The notes beneath the pieces are model-generated. The model saw nothing but the letters and a program-made list of their open reading frames with translations. It was not told the origin of the DNA and did no database searches. Positions 16,715 through 26,547 of a stretch of DNA of 64,000 bases are shown piece after piece. The stretch lies in the NCBI GenBank assembly GCA_023957835.1, contig JAMLGP010000001.1, positions 675,575 through 739,574 on the forward strand, written 5' to 3'. The translations under genes were made by a program, and so were the position numbers. The stretch comes from Homoserinimonas sp. (lineage in GTDB: Bacteria > Actinomycetota > Actinomycetes > Actinomycetales > Microbacteriaceae). Every line of letters starts with the position of its first letter. The first letter of the stretch is position 1.

Positions 16715-17353
16715 ATGCTTGCAGGCATGAAGATCTACTCTGACTTTCCTCTTCGACGCGGCCTGCAGATCCTTGCGGACTTTCTTGCGATCAGTTTCAT
16801 CGGTCTGGGAATCTGGCTCGGATTCTCGGTCGGGGTCGCTATCGGAGCCCTCGCCGAAATCGGTCGCCAGATCAGCACCGCCGGGCAGGGGTTCAAGGGT
16901 GCCATGAGCGACGCTGCACAGGTTCTCGGCGATCTGCCGATCGTGGGCAGTGCCGCACGCGTTCCTTTCGACGCTGCGAGCGGGACCGGAGGGATGCTCG
17001 AAACCGCCGGCAACTCCACCGAGGGTTTCATTACCTGGGTCGGGGTGATCCTCGGAACCGTTGTTTCAGGTTCGATCGTCTGGGTGGTTCTGCTGCTTTG
17101 GGTGCGCAAGAGGGTGAGTTTCATCAAAGAAGCGACAGAAGCGAGTCGACTCGCGAAACTAGACGACGGCGCAGACCTGCTGGCACTTCGCGGACTGGTT
17201 CACGGCTCAAGCAAGGAGCTCTCGAAAGTCTCTGCCAATCCGGTTGAGGACTGGAGAAACGGCAGGACTGAAGTCATAAAGAAACTCTCCGCAATCGAAC
17301 TCAAGTTCGCGGGAGTGAGGCCGCGACGGGTGCTTAGTAGAATTGCGCCTTGA
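16715..17353 (+). CDS. two-helix membrane protein, unknown function
   Basis: A 212-residue protein with two strong hydrophobic regions (about residues 18-48 and 108-132, the second followed by WVRKR). Between them is an extracytoplasmic, Gly/Ala-rich loop. The polar C-terminal tail of about 75 residues is likely cytoplasmic. No enzyme motif is visible and the family name is not recognised. The context between pdxT and yebC recurs in actinobacteria. ATG 16727 (MKIYSDF) is an equally possible start, four codons in. Confidence 0.65.
   Translation: MLAGMKIYSDFPLRRGLQILADFLAISFIGLGIWLGFSVGVAIGALAEIGRQISTAGQGFKGAMSDAAQVLGDLPIVGSAARVPFDAASGTGGMLETAGNSTEGFITWVGVILGTVVSGSIVWVVLLLWVRKRVSFIKEATEASRLAKLDDGADLLALRGLVHGSSKELSKVSANPVEDWRNGRTEVIKKLSAIELKFAGVRPRRVLSRIAP
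17338..17343 (+). promoter_or_regulatory. candidate -10 element upstream of yebC
   Basis: TAGAAT about 30 bases before the GTG of yebC, followed by a short leader with GAGAGG at a suitable distance from the start. It lies inside the end of the upstream membrane-protein gene. Confidence 0.45.
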
Positions 17354-17372
17354 AAGTAACGAGAGGTAAATC

Positions 17373-18131
17373 GTGAGCGGACATTCCAAGTGGGCAACTA
17401 CGAAGCACAAGAAGGCGGTCATTGACGCTCGCCGGGCCAAATCCTTTGCCAAGCTCATCAAGAACATCGAGGTTGCCGCAAAAATCGGTGGTGCTGACCT
17501 TTCGGGAAACCCGACTCTCGTTGACGCTGTGCAGAAGGCGAAGAAGACGAGTGTTCCGAACGACAACATTGATCGGGCGATAAAGCGCGGGGCAGGACTC
17601 ACCGGGGAATCGGTTGATTATCAGACGATCATGTATGAGGGCTACGCGGCAAACGGAGTCGCGCTGCTGATCGAGTGCCTGACCGACAACAAGAACCGGG
17701 CGGCGGCAGAAGTGCGAACGATCGTTTCACGCAACGGTGGAACCATGGCCGATCCGGGAAGCGTTGCCTACAACTTCAATCGCAAGGGCGTCATCTCGAT
17801 CACGAAGACGGATTCGGTGACCGAGGATGACATCCTCATGGCAGTCCTGGATGCCGGAGCCGAAGAGGTAAACGACGAGGGCGGCGGATTCGAAGTAATC
17901 ACAGACCCTTCGCAGCTAGTCGAGGTTCGGAAGGCGCTGCAGGAGGCGGGGATCGACTACGACTCGGCGGAAGCAGAGTTCGTTCCTGCGCTGACAGTGG
18001 ATGTGGATGTCGAAACGGCAAGAAAGGTAATCCGGCTGATCGACGCGCTGGAAGACAGCGACGACGTGCAGAACATTTACTCGAACTTCGACATGTCTCC
18101 GGAAGTCCAGGCTCAACTGGACGAAGAATAG
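17373..18131 (+). CDS. yebC: YebC/PmpR-family protein
   Basis: A 252-residue member of the YebC family, described as a DNA-binding regulator and more recently as a translation-related factor. The signature start [22 protein letters not shown] is conserved, as are [15 protein letters not shown] and the C-terminal [16 protein letters not shown] start with GAGAGG upstream. It is followed four bases later by ruvC, the standard yebC-ruvCAB order. Confidence 0.95.
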   Translation: MSGHSKWATTKHKKAVIDARRAKSFAKLIKNIEVAAKIGGADLSGNPTLVDAVQKAKKTSVPNDNIDRAIKRGAGLTGESVDYQTIMYEGYAANGVALLIECLTDNKNRAAAEVRTIVSRNGGTMADPGSVAYNFNRKGVISITKTDSVTEDDILMAVLDAGAEEVNDEGGGFEVITDPSQLVEVRKALQEAGIDYDSAEAEFVPALTVDVDVETARKVIRLIDALEDSDDVQNIYSNFDMSPEVQAQLDEE

Positions 18132-18135
18132 CCGA

Positions 18136-18720
18136 ATGGCTAGACGCATCCTGGGAATAGACCCCGGACTGACCAGGTGCGGAATCGGAGTCGTTGACGT
18201 TTCGAGCGACCGTCGAGCAAAGCTCGTCGCAGTGGAGGTCATTCGCACTGCCCCGGACGAGGAGCTTTCCGGCAGAATCAGGCGGGTCGCCGACGGAATC
18301 GACCGGCTGATTGCCGAACACTCTCCTGATGCGATGGCACTTGAGCAGGTCTTCGCTCAGCAGAATTTGAGAACGGTCATGGGTGTCGCCCAGGCCAGCG
18401 GGGTCGCACTGCTGGCTGCTGCCCGCCACGGCATTCCGATCGGGCTGCACACTCCAACCGAAGTTAAAGCGGCGCTTACCGGGTTCGGGGGAGCAGATAA
18501 AAAGCAGCTCGGCATCATGGTCGCAAAGGTGCTCGGGCTTGACGAAGTACCAAAGCCAGCCGATGCTTCAGACGCCCTTGCCCTGGCCATTTGCCACGCG
18601 TGGCGAAGCGGCGGGCCTCAGGTTCCGGCCGCCGGCGACCTAACTCCAGCTCAGCAGAAGTGGCACGCCGCACAGAGAGAGGCCGCAAAGCGCGGGGGCA
18701 ACCCTAGGCTTAAGGCATGA
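18136..18720 (+). CDS. ruvC: Holliday junction endodeoxyribonuclease RuvC
   Basis: A 194-residue resolvase cutting Holliday junctions during recombination repair. The acidic active-site residues are recognisable in ILGIDPGLTRCG (Asp9), MALEQVFAQQN (Glu) and the C-terminal DASDALALAICH (two Asp). Actinobacterial RuvC proteins often carry the short basic C-terminal tail seen here. The stop overlaps ruvA by ATGA, and the gene follows yebC after four bases. Confidence 0.97.
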   Translation: MARRILGIDPGLTRCGIGVVDVSSDRRAKLVAVEVIRTAPDEELSGRIRRVADGIDRLIAEHSPDAMALEQVFAQQNLRTVMGVAQASGVALLAAARHGIPIGLHTPTEVKAALTGFGGADKKQLGIMVAKVLGLDEVPKPADASDALALAICHAWRSGGPQVPAAGDLTPAQQKWHAAQREAAKRGGNPRLKA

Positions 18721-19328
18721 TTGCAACTCTTCGAGGTCGGGTTCTCTCTGCCTCGACGGGATCGATAATTGTGGATGTCGGGGGAGTCGGATTCCAGATT
18801 GCGGTCACTTCCGATCATGTACTCTCGCTGCGAACGGGCCATGAAGCCACCATTCATACCGCGCTAATCGTTCGGGAGGACGAACTCGCGCTATTCGGCT
18901 TCGAATCCGAAGAGGCGCGCGAAGTTTTTGACTTGCTAAGAGGAGTGAGCGGGGTGGGCCCCAAGACCGCCCTGTCGATTCTCGGAACGATCGGAGTCGA
19001 CGGAATTGCAGGGGCGATCGCGGCCGAAGACGATGCTCCTTTCCGCAAGGTGTCCGGAATCGGGCCGAAGACCGCGAAGCTCATTGCGGTATCGCTGGCC
19101 GGGAAACTGCGACCAGGCCTGGCAAGGGCGGCGGCCTCCGAGGAGGAGTCAGACGCTGCCGCAGATGTGATTCGTGCTCTGGTTGGGCTGGGTTGGAGCG
19201 AACGGGTAGCAGGCCAGACAGTCCAGGAAGTTCTCAGCGAAGCCGCAGGGTCGCATTTGGGAACCGACCTGCTCCTGCGCAGTGCGCTAAGCCGGCTCGG
19301 GCCCCGCGGGACTGAGGTGGCGCGATGA
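18717..19328 (+). CDS. ruvA: Holliday junction branch-migration protein RuvA
   Basis: A 203-residue junction-binding subunit. The N-terminal OB-fold begins [13 protein letters not shown]. Tandem helix-hairpin-helix motifs [14 protein letters not shown] and [13 protein letters not shown] follow, and the C-terminal domain III ([13 protein letters not shown]) contacts RuvB. It overlaps both ruvC and ruvB by four bases, so the three are translated as one coupled unit. Confidence 0.97.
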   Translation: MIATLRGRVLSASTGSIIVDVGGVGFQIAVTSDHVLSLRTGHEATIHTALIVREDELALFGFESEEAREVFDLLRGVSGVGPKTALSILGTIGVDGIAGAIAAEDDAPFRKVSGIGPKTAKLIAVSLAGKLRPGLARAAASEEESDAAADVIRALVGLGWSERVAGQTVQEVLSEAAGSHLGTDLLLRSALSRLGPRGTEVAR

Positions 19329-20353
19329 GCGACGCGGCTGCAGGGATCGGGCGTGCTTTTCCGGAATCCGAAGCGGAGCTGGCGTTCGAGGGCGCTCTTC
19401 GCCCGAAAACTCTCGCAGAATTCGTCGGCCAGTCGAAGGTTCGGGCACAACTGCAGTTGCTGCTGGATGCCGCGAAACTTCAGAACCGCACTCCCGATCA
19501 CATTCTCCTTGCCGGCCCGCCCGGACTGGGGAAGACGACGCTGGCCATGATTGTTGCTGAGGAGAGCGGACGACCGTTGAGAATCTCGAGCGGACCCGCA
19601 ATCCAGCACGCCGGGGATCTGGCTGCAGTGCTTTCTTCTCTCGCTCCCGGAGAAGTGCTCTTCATCGATGAGATTCACCGGATGGCGCGGTCGGCAGAAG
19701 AGATGCTCTACCTCGCGATGGAGGACTTTCGAATCGACATCATGGTGGGCAAAGGTGCGGGGGCGACATCCATTCCTCTGGACCTGGCCCCCTTCACACT
19801 TGTCGGTGCAACTACCAGAGCCGGACTGTTGCCAAATCCGCTTAGAGATCGGTTCGGCTTCACGGCGCACCTGGAGTTCTACGATCCGGCAGAGCTGGAA
19901 ATTGTTCTCGAGCGGGCAGCGAAGATGTTGAATCTCGAACTTTCTGCAGAAGCCAAGGCGGAAATCGCAACCAGAAGCCGTGGAACCCCCAGGATTTCGA
20001 ATCGGCTTCTGCGCAGGGTGCGTGACTTCAGCCTCGTCAGCGGAACAGAAGGAGTCAGTGCGGTTCGGAGTGCACTCGAACTTTACGACGTTGACGAGCT
20101 GGGACTCGATCGGCTCGACCGTGCGGTTCTTCGCACTGTACTTGAACGCTTTGAAGGCGGCCCGGTGGGGCTCAATACGCTCGCTGTCTCGGTGGGCGAA
20201 GAGGCCGAGACGATCGAGTCGGTCGTGGAACCGTTCCTCGTCAGGATCGGACTCCTCACCCGTTCACCACGAGGACGCGTTGCTACTGCACAGGCCTGGC
20301 GTCACCTGGGGCTCGCTCGCGAGTCATCTGGACTGTTCGGCGATGACCTATAA
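19325..20353 (+). CDS. ruvB: Holliday junction branch-migration ATPase RuvB
   Basis: A 342-residue AAA+ motor. Walker A is [12 protein letters not shown], Walker B is [10 protein letters not shown], sensor 1 is [13 protein letters not shown] with the arginine finger in PLRDRFG. The C-terminal winged helix ends in RGRVAT. The conserved [11 protein letters not shown] is near residue 25. Its ATG overlaps the ruvA stop. Its TAA stop is embedded in a perfect TATAAT hexamer that could drive yajC. Confidence 0.97.
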   Translation: MSDAAAGIGRAFPESEAELAFEGALRPKTLAEFVGQSKVRAQLQLLLDAAKLQNRTPDHILLAGPPGLGKTTLAMIVAEESGRPLRISSGPAIQHAGDLAAVLSSLAPGEVLFIDEIHRMARSAEEMLYLAMEDFRIDIMVGKGAGATSIPLDLAPFTLVGATTRAGLLPNPLRDRFGFTAHLEFYDPAELEIVLERAAKMLNLELSAEAKAEIATRSRGTPRISNRLLRRVRDFSLVSGTEGVSAVRSALELYDVDELGLDRLDRAVLRTVLERFEGGPVGLNTLAVSVGEEAETIESVVEPFLVRIGLLTRSPRGRVATAQAWRHLGLARESSGLFGDDL

Positions 20354-20354
20354 T
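20349..20354 (+). promoter_or_regulatory. consensus -10 element for yajC-secDF, overlapping the ruvB stop
   Basis: A perfect TATAAT containing the TAA stop of ruvB. Transcription would start about 50 bases before the yajC ATG. The only nearby -35-like bases are weak. Confidence 0.5.
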
Positions 20355-20410
20355 TCAATCTGGCCAGACTCTAGGCCGACTCCACGAACCCGGAAGGCTC
20401 CAGACTCAGC

Positions 20411-20794
20411 ATGGACCCCACATTCCTGATAATCATCGTGCTACTGGCCGGACTCATCGGATTCCAGTTCTGGAGCTCTCGCAAGCGCCAAAAAGAAGCG
20501 CAGAATCGACTCGCATCAATGCACCCCGGTGTGGAAGTCATGACTAACTTCGGGCTCTACGGGACTCTGGTTTCGATGGATGACGAAGACAACACGGCCC
20601 TTGTCCAAATCGCTCCCAAGACGATTGTCAAACTTCACCGCCAGGTGATTCTCAAAGTCGTCGAACCGCCGATGCCCGAAGAGATTGAGGAATCAGAACC
20701 CGAGTCGGCTCAGGACCCCAAGTTTGGCGAGCGGATTGACGACGCAGAGCCGAAGAAGCCAAATCGCAAGAAGGCGACGGACAGCGGGGAGTAA
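20411..20794 (+). CDS. yajC: preprotein translocase subunit YajC
   Basis: A 127-residue small translocase accessory protein with one N-terminal membrane helix (about residues 4-19, LIIIVLLAGLIGFQFW) and a cytoplasmic domain with the family segment MHPGVEVMTNFGLYGTLVSM. The tail is acidic and ends in lysine/arginine-rich residues. It is directly upstream of secD and secF, its usual partners. Confidence 0.93.
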   Translation: MDPTFLIIIVLLAGLIGFQFWSSRKRQKEAQNRLASMHPGVEVMTNFGLYGTLVSMDDEDNTALVQIAPKTIVKLHRQVILKVVEPPMPEEIEESEPESAQDPKFGERIDDAEPKKPNRKKATDSGE

Positions 20795-20842
20795 CCTCCT
20801 TAGTCCTCAAACTCGCAATTCGACCCAGAAAGCAGATTCCAC

Positions 20843-22597
20843 GTGGCGGTTCGTCAAACTCCGGTCAAGAAGGCCTGGCGCTCCCTTGGCTGGTTGATTG
20901 CCCTGATCGTCGGCCTGTTCGCCCTCAACCTCGGCGGAGTGCTGTGGGCCGGAGGTACCTGGACTCCTAAGCTCGCTCTTGACCTCGAGGGTGGCACCCA
21001 GATAATCCTTGCCCCGAAGCTTGAGAGTGGGCAGGAAGTAAAACCCGAGCAGCTTGATCAGGCCGTTGCAATTATCCGCCAGAGAATCGATGCCTCCGGT
21101 GTTTCTGAGGCGGAGATCAATACCCAGGGCGGCAAGAACGTAGTTGTTTCGATTCCTGGAACCAAGATCGACGACGAGACTAGAAACAGGATCGAATCTT
21201 CGGCAAAACTCGAATTCCGACCGGTAATAGCCGCTACTTCATCTGCAAACACTGTCGTGCAACCGAGCGAATCGCCATCGCCGACAGACGCTCCGGACGA
21301 AGAATCGAGCGATGAACCAACAGGCGAGCCGAGCAGCGAGCCTTCCAGCGAACCAACCCCGACAGTCACACCAACGGATGCCAGCGATGACGCCTGGATC
21401 ACTCCGGCCCTCCAGGATCAATTCAATGCTTTTGACTGCAAGAACATCGAATCCAGCGGTGCAAATGTTGCTCCCACTGACGAACCGCTTATAACCTGCG
21501 ATGTCAACGGGATTGAGAAGTACATCCTTGGACCGGTCGAGGTCAGCGGTGAAACAATTTCGGATGCTTCAGCGGGCCTCATTCCGAATGCCCAGGGAGC
21601 AACGACCAATGAGTGGGGCGTTAACCTCGTATTCAATGCCGAGGGCGCAAAGGAATTCGGAAAGGTCACGACGAGGCTCTATGGTCTCACCGACAACAAG
21701 AACCGATTCGCAATCGTTCTCGATGGAAGCGTGATCTCCGCTCCAACTACCAGGGCCGTAATTACCGATGGCAAGGCGCAAATCAGCGGAAACTTCACTC
21801 AGCAAAGCGCCAAGGTGCTTGCCGACCAGTTGAAGTTCGGTGCCCTGCCTATCGGTTTCGAAGTTCAGAGTTCAGAGACTATTTCCGCAACCCTTGGTAC
21901 ATCGCAGCTTCAAAGCGGATTGCTCGCCGGAATCCTCGGTCTGATCCTGGTCATGATCTACACGATGTTCCAATATCGCGCCCTGGGATCGGTGACGATC
22001 GCCTCGCTTGTGGTGGCGGGAATCATGACCTATCTGGTCATTACGATTCTCTCCTGGCGCGAGGGCTATCGATTATCCCTTGCCGGGGTTGCCGGCTTGA
22101 TTGTTGCGATCGGTTTCACGGCGGACTCCTTCATCATCTACTTCGAACGCGTGAGAGACGAGTTGCGAGAGGGCAGAGTCATCGTTTCCGCGGTTGAAGC
22201 CGGCTGGAAGCGCGCCCTGAAGACTGTGTATGCGGCAAAGGGAACGAACTTGCTGGCTGCGATAGTGCTGTTTATTGTTGCAGTCGGAAACGTTCGAGGG
22301 TTCGCTCTGACTCTGGGCATTACGACGATTATCGACGTCATCATCGTTATCCTGTTTACCCACCCGATGCTGCAATTGCTTGCAAGAACCAAGTTCTTCG
22401 GAGACGGACATCCGCTTTCAGGTCTTGACCCGATGGCGCACGGCGCGGTCTATCGCGGGGCCGGCGAATTCCGCGTAATCAAGGAGGGCAAGGGAAAGAG
22501 CGCTCTTTCCAGTTCGAAGGAAGCTGCCAGGCGTCAGACCATCGCCGAACGCAAAGCGGCTGAAGCCGCCGAACTCGCGGCAAAGGGGAAGAAGTAA
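20843..22597 (+). CDS. secD: protein translocase subunit SecD
   Basis: A 584-residue SecDF component using the proton gradient to assist protein export. A first membrane helix (about 17-35) is followed by the signature LALDLEGGTQIIL, a large external region, then five C-terminal helices with IGFTADSFIIYFERV. An unusual feature is a stretch of about 45 residues (near 133-180) made almost only of Ser, Pro, Thr, Glu and Asp, inserted in the external domain; similar linkers occur in actinobacterial SecD. The GTG start follows yajC by 48 bases. The stop overlaps secF (TAATG). Confidence 0.95.
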   Translation: MAVRQTPVKKAWRSLGWLIALIVGLFALNLGGVLWAGGTWTPKLALDLEGGTQIILAPKLESGQEVKPEQLDQAVAIIRQRIDASGVSEAEINTQGGKNVVVSIPGTKIDDETRNRIESSAKLEFRPVIAATSSANTVVQPSESPSPTDAPDEESSDEPTGEPSSEPSSEPTPTVTPTDASDDAWITPALQDQFNAFDCKNIESSGANVAPTDEPLITCDVNGIEKYILGPVEVSGETISDASAGLIPNAQGATTNEWGVNLVFNAEGAKEFGKVTTRLYGLTDNKNRFAIVLDGSVISAPTTRAVITDGKAQISGNFTQQSAKVLADQLKFGALPIGFEVQSSETISATLGTSQLQSGLLAGILGLILVMIYTMFQYRALGSVTIASLVVAGIMTYLVITILSWREGYRLSLAGVAGLIVAIGFTADSFIIYFERVRDELREGRVIVSAVEAGWKRALKTVYAAKGTNLLAAIVLFIVAVGNVRGFALTLGITTIIDVIIVILFTHPMLQLLARTKFFGDGHPLSGLDPMAHGAVYRGAGEFRVIKEGKGKSALSSSKEAARRQTIAERKAAEAAELAAKGKK

Positions 22598-23589
22598 TGA
22601 CGTCCAGATTTGCCCGCTTCGGAAACGCGCTCTACACGGGAGAGCGATCCCTCAACTTCGTTGGCTGGGGTCGATTCTGGCTCATCGTCGCCTCGCTCAT
22701 GATGATCGCGTCAGTCCTGATCCCAGTCTTCAAGGGCGGATTCAACTTTGGAATTGAGTTCCGTGGCGGATCGCAGTTCCAGGTGAGTGAAGTCCAGAAC
22801 GCAAAGCAGAGCGTTGCCACCGATGCGGTTGCGAGCGTTGTCCCCGACATGGTTGCCAAGGTCTCGGTAGTTGGAACCGACGGAGTTCGAATCCAGACGG
22901 ATCAACTGAGCGACGACGAGACCAAGCAAATAGCGGATGCCCTCGCGGTTGCTTATAACGTTCCCGCGGCCAATGTGACTCACACCTTCATTGGACCGAC
23001 CTGGGGAGCGGATGTCTCGAGGCAGGCAATTCAGGGGCTTATCGTATTCCTGGTCCTCGCCCTCGTGATCATGGCCTTCTATTTCAGAACCTGGAAGATG
23101 TCGATGGCCGCGATCCTGTCGCTGGTTCATGACCTCGTGGTGACAGCAGGGGTCTATGCGCTCACCGGTTTCGAGATCACCCCGGCAGCGCTTATCGGCT
23201 TCCTCACGATTCTCGCCTATTCGCTCTATGACACCGTCGTGGTCTTCGACAAGATCAAGGAAAACACTGCGGAAGAAGCCGTGCTGCTGCGGCACACTTT
23301 CGGCGAGTCTGTGAACCTCGCTGTCAACCAGACTCTCGTGAGGTCCATCAACACCGGAGTGGTCGCGGTTTTGCCGGTTGGGACGATCCTCTTTGTTGGC
23401 GCCTACGTCCTCGGAGCGGACACGCTTCGCGACATTTCGCTGGCACTATTGATCGGAATCATTCTCGGCACCTACTCAACGATCTTTATAGCGGCTCCAC
23501 TGTATGCTTGGTTCCGTCAGGGTGAGCCGGAGATTCGCAAGCACGACGCCGCGACTCTCAAAGCGAGAGGTGCCGCAGTAAAGGTCTGA
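22597..23589 (+). CDS. secF: protein translocase subunit SecF
   Basis: A 330-residue partner of SecD with six predicted membrane segments. The family motifs FNFGIEFRGG (near 50) and AYSLYDTVVVFDKIKEN (near 210) are intact, including the Asp used in proton coupling. The start codon shares a base with the secD stop (TAATG), consistent with one-to-one production. Confidence 0.96.
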   Translation: MTSRFARFGNALYTGERSLNFVGWGRFWLIVASLMMIASVLIPVFKGGFNFGIEFRGGSQFQVSEVQNAKQSVATDAVASVVPDMVAKVSVVGTDGVRIQTDQLSDDETKQIADALAVAYNVPAANVTHTFIGPTWGADVSRQAIQGLIVFLVLALVIMAFYFRTWKMSMAAILSLVHDLVVTAGVYALTGFEITPAALIGFLTILAYSLYDTVVVFDKIKENTAEEAVLLRHTFGESVNLAVNQTLVRSINTGVVAVLPVGTILFVGAYVLGADTLRDISLALLIGIILGTYSTIFIAAPLYAWFRQGEPEIRKHDAATLKARGAAVKV

Positions 23590-23633
23590 GCAGGCAGTTA
23601 CCGTCTCCAGCCCGTTTAGGTCGGGAGGATCGA

Positions 23634-25904
23634 ATGCCTGGGGCAGATCCCGTTGAGGTTTCGCAATCCTCCGTTGCGCCAAACAGCTCCAGACGCTCGC
23701 TCCTGCCGAGGATCTTCTCTCGCTCTCAGCCGGTGGGGGCCCTTGAGCGGTTGTTTCGAACGATCCGCACTCATCACCCCAAAGCCGACCTCGCACTGGT
23801 CGAACGTGCATTCCGTGCCGCTGAAAAGGCGCACGAAGGGCAGCTTCGACGCAGCGGCGAGCCGTACATCAGCCATCCGCTCGCGGTAGCCCAGATCCTT
23901 GCCGAACTCGGCATCGGACCGGTGACGATCGCCGCGGCACTGCTTCACGACACGGTAGAAGACACCGAATTCAGCCTTGACGACGTAAGAGCGCAGTTCG
24001 GGGACGAAATTGCGATGCTCGTCGACGGGGTCACCAAGCTCGACAAGCTCAAGTACGGTGACAGCGCGCAGGCAGAGACCGTTCGCAAAATGGTCGTTGC
24101 CATGTCCAAGGACATTCGCGTACTTGTGATCAAACTCGCCGACAGGCTTCACAATGCACGGACCTGGGGATTCGTCTCTCCGGAATCTGCCGCAAAGAAG
24201 GCTCAGGAAACCCTCGAAATCTATGCTCCGCTCGCGCATCGGCTGGGCATCCAGGCCATAAAACTCGAGTTGGAGGATCTCTCCTTCGCAGTGCTCTATC
24301 CGAAAATCTACGTCGAAATAGAAAACCTGGTTCGCGAACGCACCCCTCAGCGCGAAGACTTCGTACATGAGGTGATCGAGGCTATAAACGAGGACCTCAA
24401 AGCTGAGAAGATTCGTGGTACGGTCGCCGGTCGGCCCAAGCAGTTCTATTCGATCTACCAGAAGATGGTGCTGCGAGGCAGGGAATTCGACGAAATTTAC
24501 GATTTGGTGGGCATTCGGATTCTCGTGAACAGCGTTAAGGACTGCTACGCGGCGCTCGGGGCAATCCATGCGAGGTGGAATCCGATCCCGGGCAGGTTCA
24601 AGGATTACATCGCGACGCCCAAATTCAATCTCTATCAATCCCTTCATACGACCGTCATCGGGCCCCACGGTCGACCCGTGGAGATCCAGATTCGCACCGA
24701 AGAAATGCATCAGCGTGCCGAGTACGGCGTCGCGGCTCACTGGAAATACAAGGAGCGGATGAATAAGGGCGCGAGCAAATTCGACTCTGAAACCGAGATG
24801 GCCTGGCTCGCGCACATCTCCGACTGGCAGGCGGAGACCAGCGACCCGAGCGAGTTTCTGGATTCTCTCCGGTTCGAAATTGGCGCCAAGGAGGTTTACG
24901 TTTTCACCCCGCACGGCAAGGTCATCGGCCTGCCTGCCGGTGCAACTCCGGTCGACTTCGCCTATGCGGTGCACACAGAGGTCGGCCACCGGACAATGGG
25001 GGCGAAGGTCAACGGTCGGCTGGTCCCGCTCGACACTGTGCTTACCAGCGGCGAAGTAGTCGAGGTATTTACCTCAAAAAACCCGGACGCCGGACCGAGC
25101 AAGGACTGGCTCTCCTTCGTCAAGAGCACGAGGGCTCGCAACAAGATCAAGCAGTGGTTTACCAAGGAGCGCCGCGAAGAGGCCATTGAGCAGGGCAAGG
25201 ATGCCATTGCCAGGGCAATGAGAAAGCAGAACCTCCCTCTCCAAAAGCTCATGACTCAGGATTCGTTTACTGAAGTAGCCTCCCAGTTGCGCTATGAAGA
25301 TGTCTCTGCGCTATATTCGGCTGTGGGCGAAGGGCACATTTCCACTCAGTCGGTACTCGAGAAAGTCGTTGCGAACCTCCAGTCGGAATCCGAAAACGAT
25401 GAGGGCGACCTGCCGGTTCCGGTGCGAGGGCGTCCGAGACAAAGCCAGAGCGGGGACTCGGGGGTTCTGGTCCGGGGGGCTCCCGACATCCTCGTGAAAC
25501 TGGCCAAGTGCTGCACTCCCGTTCCGGGGGATGAGATCGTCGGCTTCGTTACTCGCGGCTCGGGCGTCTCGGTTCATCAGGCAAATTGCAAGAATGTCGC
25601 CTCGCTCGTCCTCGAGCCGGAGCGAATGATTGAAGTGGCGTGGGCGCCCAAGGCCAAGAACGTCTTTCTGGTCCAGATTCAGGTCGAAGCTCTCGACAGA
25701 GCGGGGTTGCTTTCGGATGTCACGAGGGTTCTGTCGGAGCACCATGTGAATATCCTTTCCGCAACCGTTACGACCTCCAGCGACCGAGTCGCGCTAAGCC
25801 GATTCCTGTTCGAGACGGGGGATACCACGCACCTCGATCGAGTCCTAAATGCGGTTCGCAGGATCGATCAGGTCTACGACGTTTATCGAGTAAGCGCGAG
25901 CTAG
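23634..25904 (+). CDS. relA: bifunctional (p)ppGpp synthetase/hydrolase, Rel (RSH)
   Basis: A 756-residue long RSH enzyme controlling the stringent response. The HD hydrolase domain is intact: HPLAVAQIL, the metal/catalytic HDTVEDT, and RLHNARTW. The synthetase domain shows GRPKQFYSIYQKM, DLVGIRILV and YQSLHTTVIGP. The TGS domain begins EVYVFTPHGKV, a zinc-finger-like CCTPVPGD segment follows, and a C-terminal ACT domain runs VEALDRAGLLSDVTRV. All hydrolase residues being present indicates both making and degrading (p)ppGpp. ATG is preceded by GGGAGG. Position after secDF is standard in actinobacteria. Confidence 0.97.
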   Translation: MPGADPVEVSQSSVAPNSSRRSLLPRIFSRSQPVGALERLFRTIRTHHPKADLALVERAFRAAEKAHEGQLRRSGEPYISHPLAVAQILAELGIGPVTIAAALLHDTVEDTEFSLDDVRAQFGDEIAMLVDGVTKLDKLKYGDSAQAETVRKMVVAMSKDIRVLVIKLADRLHNARTWGFVSPESAAKKAQETLEIYAPLAHRLGIQAIKLELEDLSFAVLYPKIYVEIENLVRERTPQREDFVHEVIEAINEDLKAEKIRGTVAGRPKQFYSIYQKMVLRGREFDEIYDLVGIRILVNSVKDCYAALGAIHARWNPIPGRFKDYIATPKFNLYQSLHTTVIGPHGRPVEIQIRTEEMHQRAEYGVAAHWKYKERMNKGASKFDSETEMAWLAHISDWQAETSDPSEFLDSLRFEIGAKEVYVFTPHGKVIGLPAGATPVDFAYAVHTEVGHRTMGAKVNGRLVPLDTVLTSGEVVEVFTSKNPDAGPSKDWLSFVKSTRARNKIKQWFTKERREEAIEQGKDAIARAMRKQNLPLQKLMTQDSFTEVASQLRYEDVSALYSAVGEGHISTQSVLEKVVANLQSESENDEGDLPVPVRGRPRQSQSGDSGVLVRGAPDILVKLAKCCTPVPGDEIVGFVTRGSGVSVHQANCKNVASLVLEPERMIEVAWAPKAKNVFLVQIQVEALDRAGLLSDVTRVLSEHHVNILSATVTTSSDRVALSRFLFETGDTTHLDRVLNAVRRIDQVYDVYRVSAS

Positions 25905-25907
25905 CGG

Positions 25908-26471
25908 TCAAAGCGCAGTGTCGGCCAGTGCCGAATTAATAAACTGCGTTCTGATTGTTCGATCCGGTACACGGAATCTGGCCCCAAGGGCTTCAACGCA
26001 ATATTCCCGACTAAGTTTGCCGAAAGCAGCGAGGCGCCCGATGATCTCGGCAAGTTCAGCGGGACTGTCCGAATCGGATACCGACTCTGTGCAAACCAGA
26101 TCGAGAATGGTGCGGATTGGAGTTGTTACTTGTGTCATGCCGATCAAGATCCACTCCGAAGGGGCAATGACCACCTCCCGAGTATGAAACTCGGACCCGG
26201 CTGGAGGCCTTGTCCGATTCGAAATGTCCATGCAAATTTCCAGTGGCGTTCGAAGGCTGCTTATCGCCCCGTAGACCCACGCTGCAGTCATTCGTTCGGC
26301 GATGATTCGGGGCGCAAGTTTTAGAGTTTCGGCTCTGAGTTCGCAGTCAGCAAATTCGGCGATTGAATGAAATGCTCCATTGAGGTCCATTAGTTCACCA
26401 TCAAGGGCTGCTGCGGTCAGCTCCGCGATTGGAAAGGTTGCTTCGTCCAGCAATCTTGATTGGCTCACCAT
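25908..26471 (-). CDS. AbiEi-like / type IV antitoxin-family protein, no toxin partner seen
   Basis: A 187-residue protein whose middle part resembles the AbiEi antitoxin C-terminal domain common in Microbacteriaceae. It has TAAWVYGAISS followed by a beta-rich stretch, the VVIAPSEWILIGMTQVT segment and TTPIRTILDLVC, matching the family's 'vTspxRTllDLa' pattern. The expected N-terminal winged helix is weak. No AbiEii nucleotidyltransferase toxin is encoded nearby. It ends three bases from the convergent rel stop and lies 76 bases downstream of the DUF349 gene on the same strand, possibly cotranscribed. Many such orphan proteins may have other regulatory roles. Confidence 0.6.
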   Translation of the reverse strand: MVSQSRLLDEATFPIAELTAAALDGELMDLNGAFHSIAEFADCELRAETLKLAPRIIAERMTAAWVYGAISSLRTPLEICMDISNRTRPPAGSEFHTREVVIAPSEWILIGMTQVTTPIRTILDLVCTESVSDSDSPAELAEIIGRLAAFGKLSREYCVEALGARFRVPDRTIRTQFINSALADTAL

Positions 26472-26547
26472 GCGATCTTCGAACCACTGAAGAAGACGCT
26501 GACCGAGAACCGCGGTACTTGTGGAAAACCCTTCCTGTGGAAAGTGA

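Noticed and set aside
23616..24989. A 457-codon open frame on the minus strand
   Set aside because: It is antisense to the clearly conserved rel gene; its composition mirrors rel codon bias and it has no recognisable motifs.
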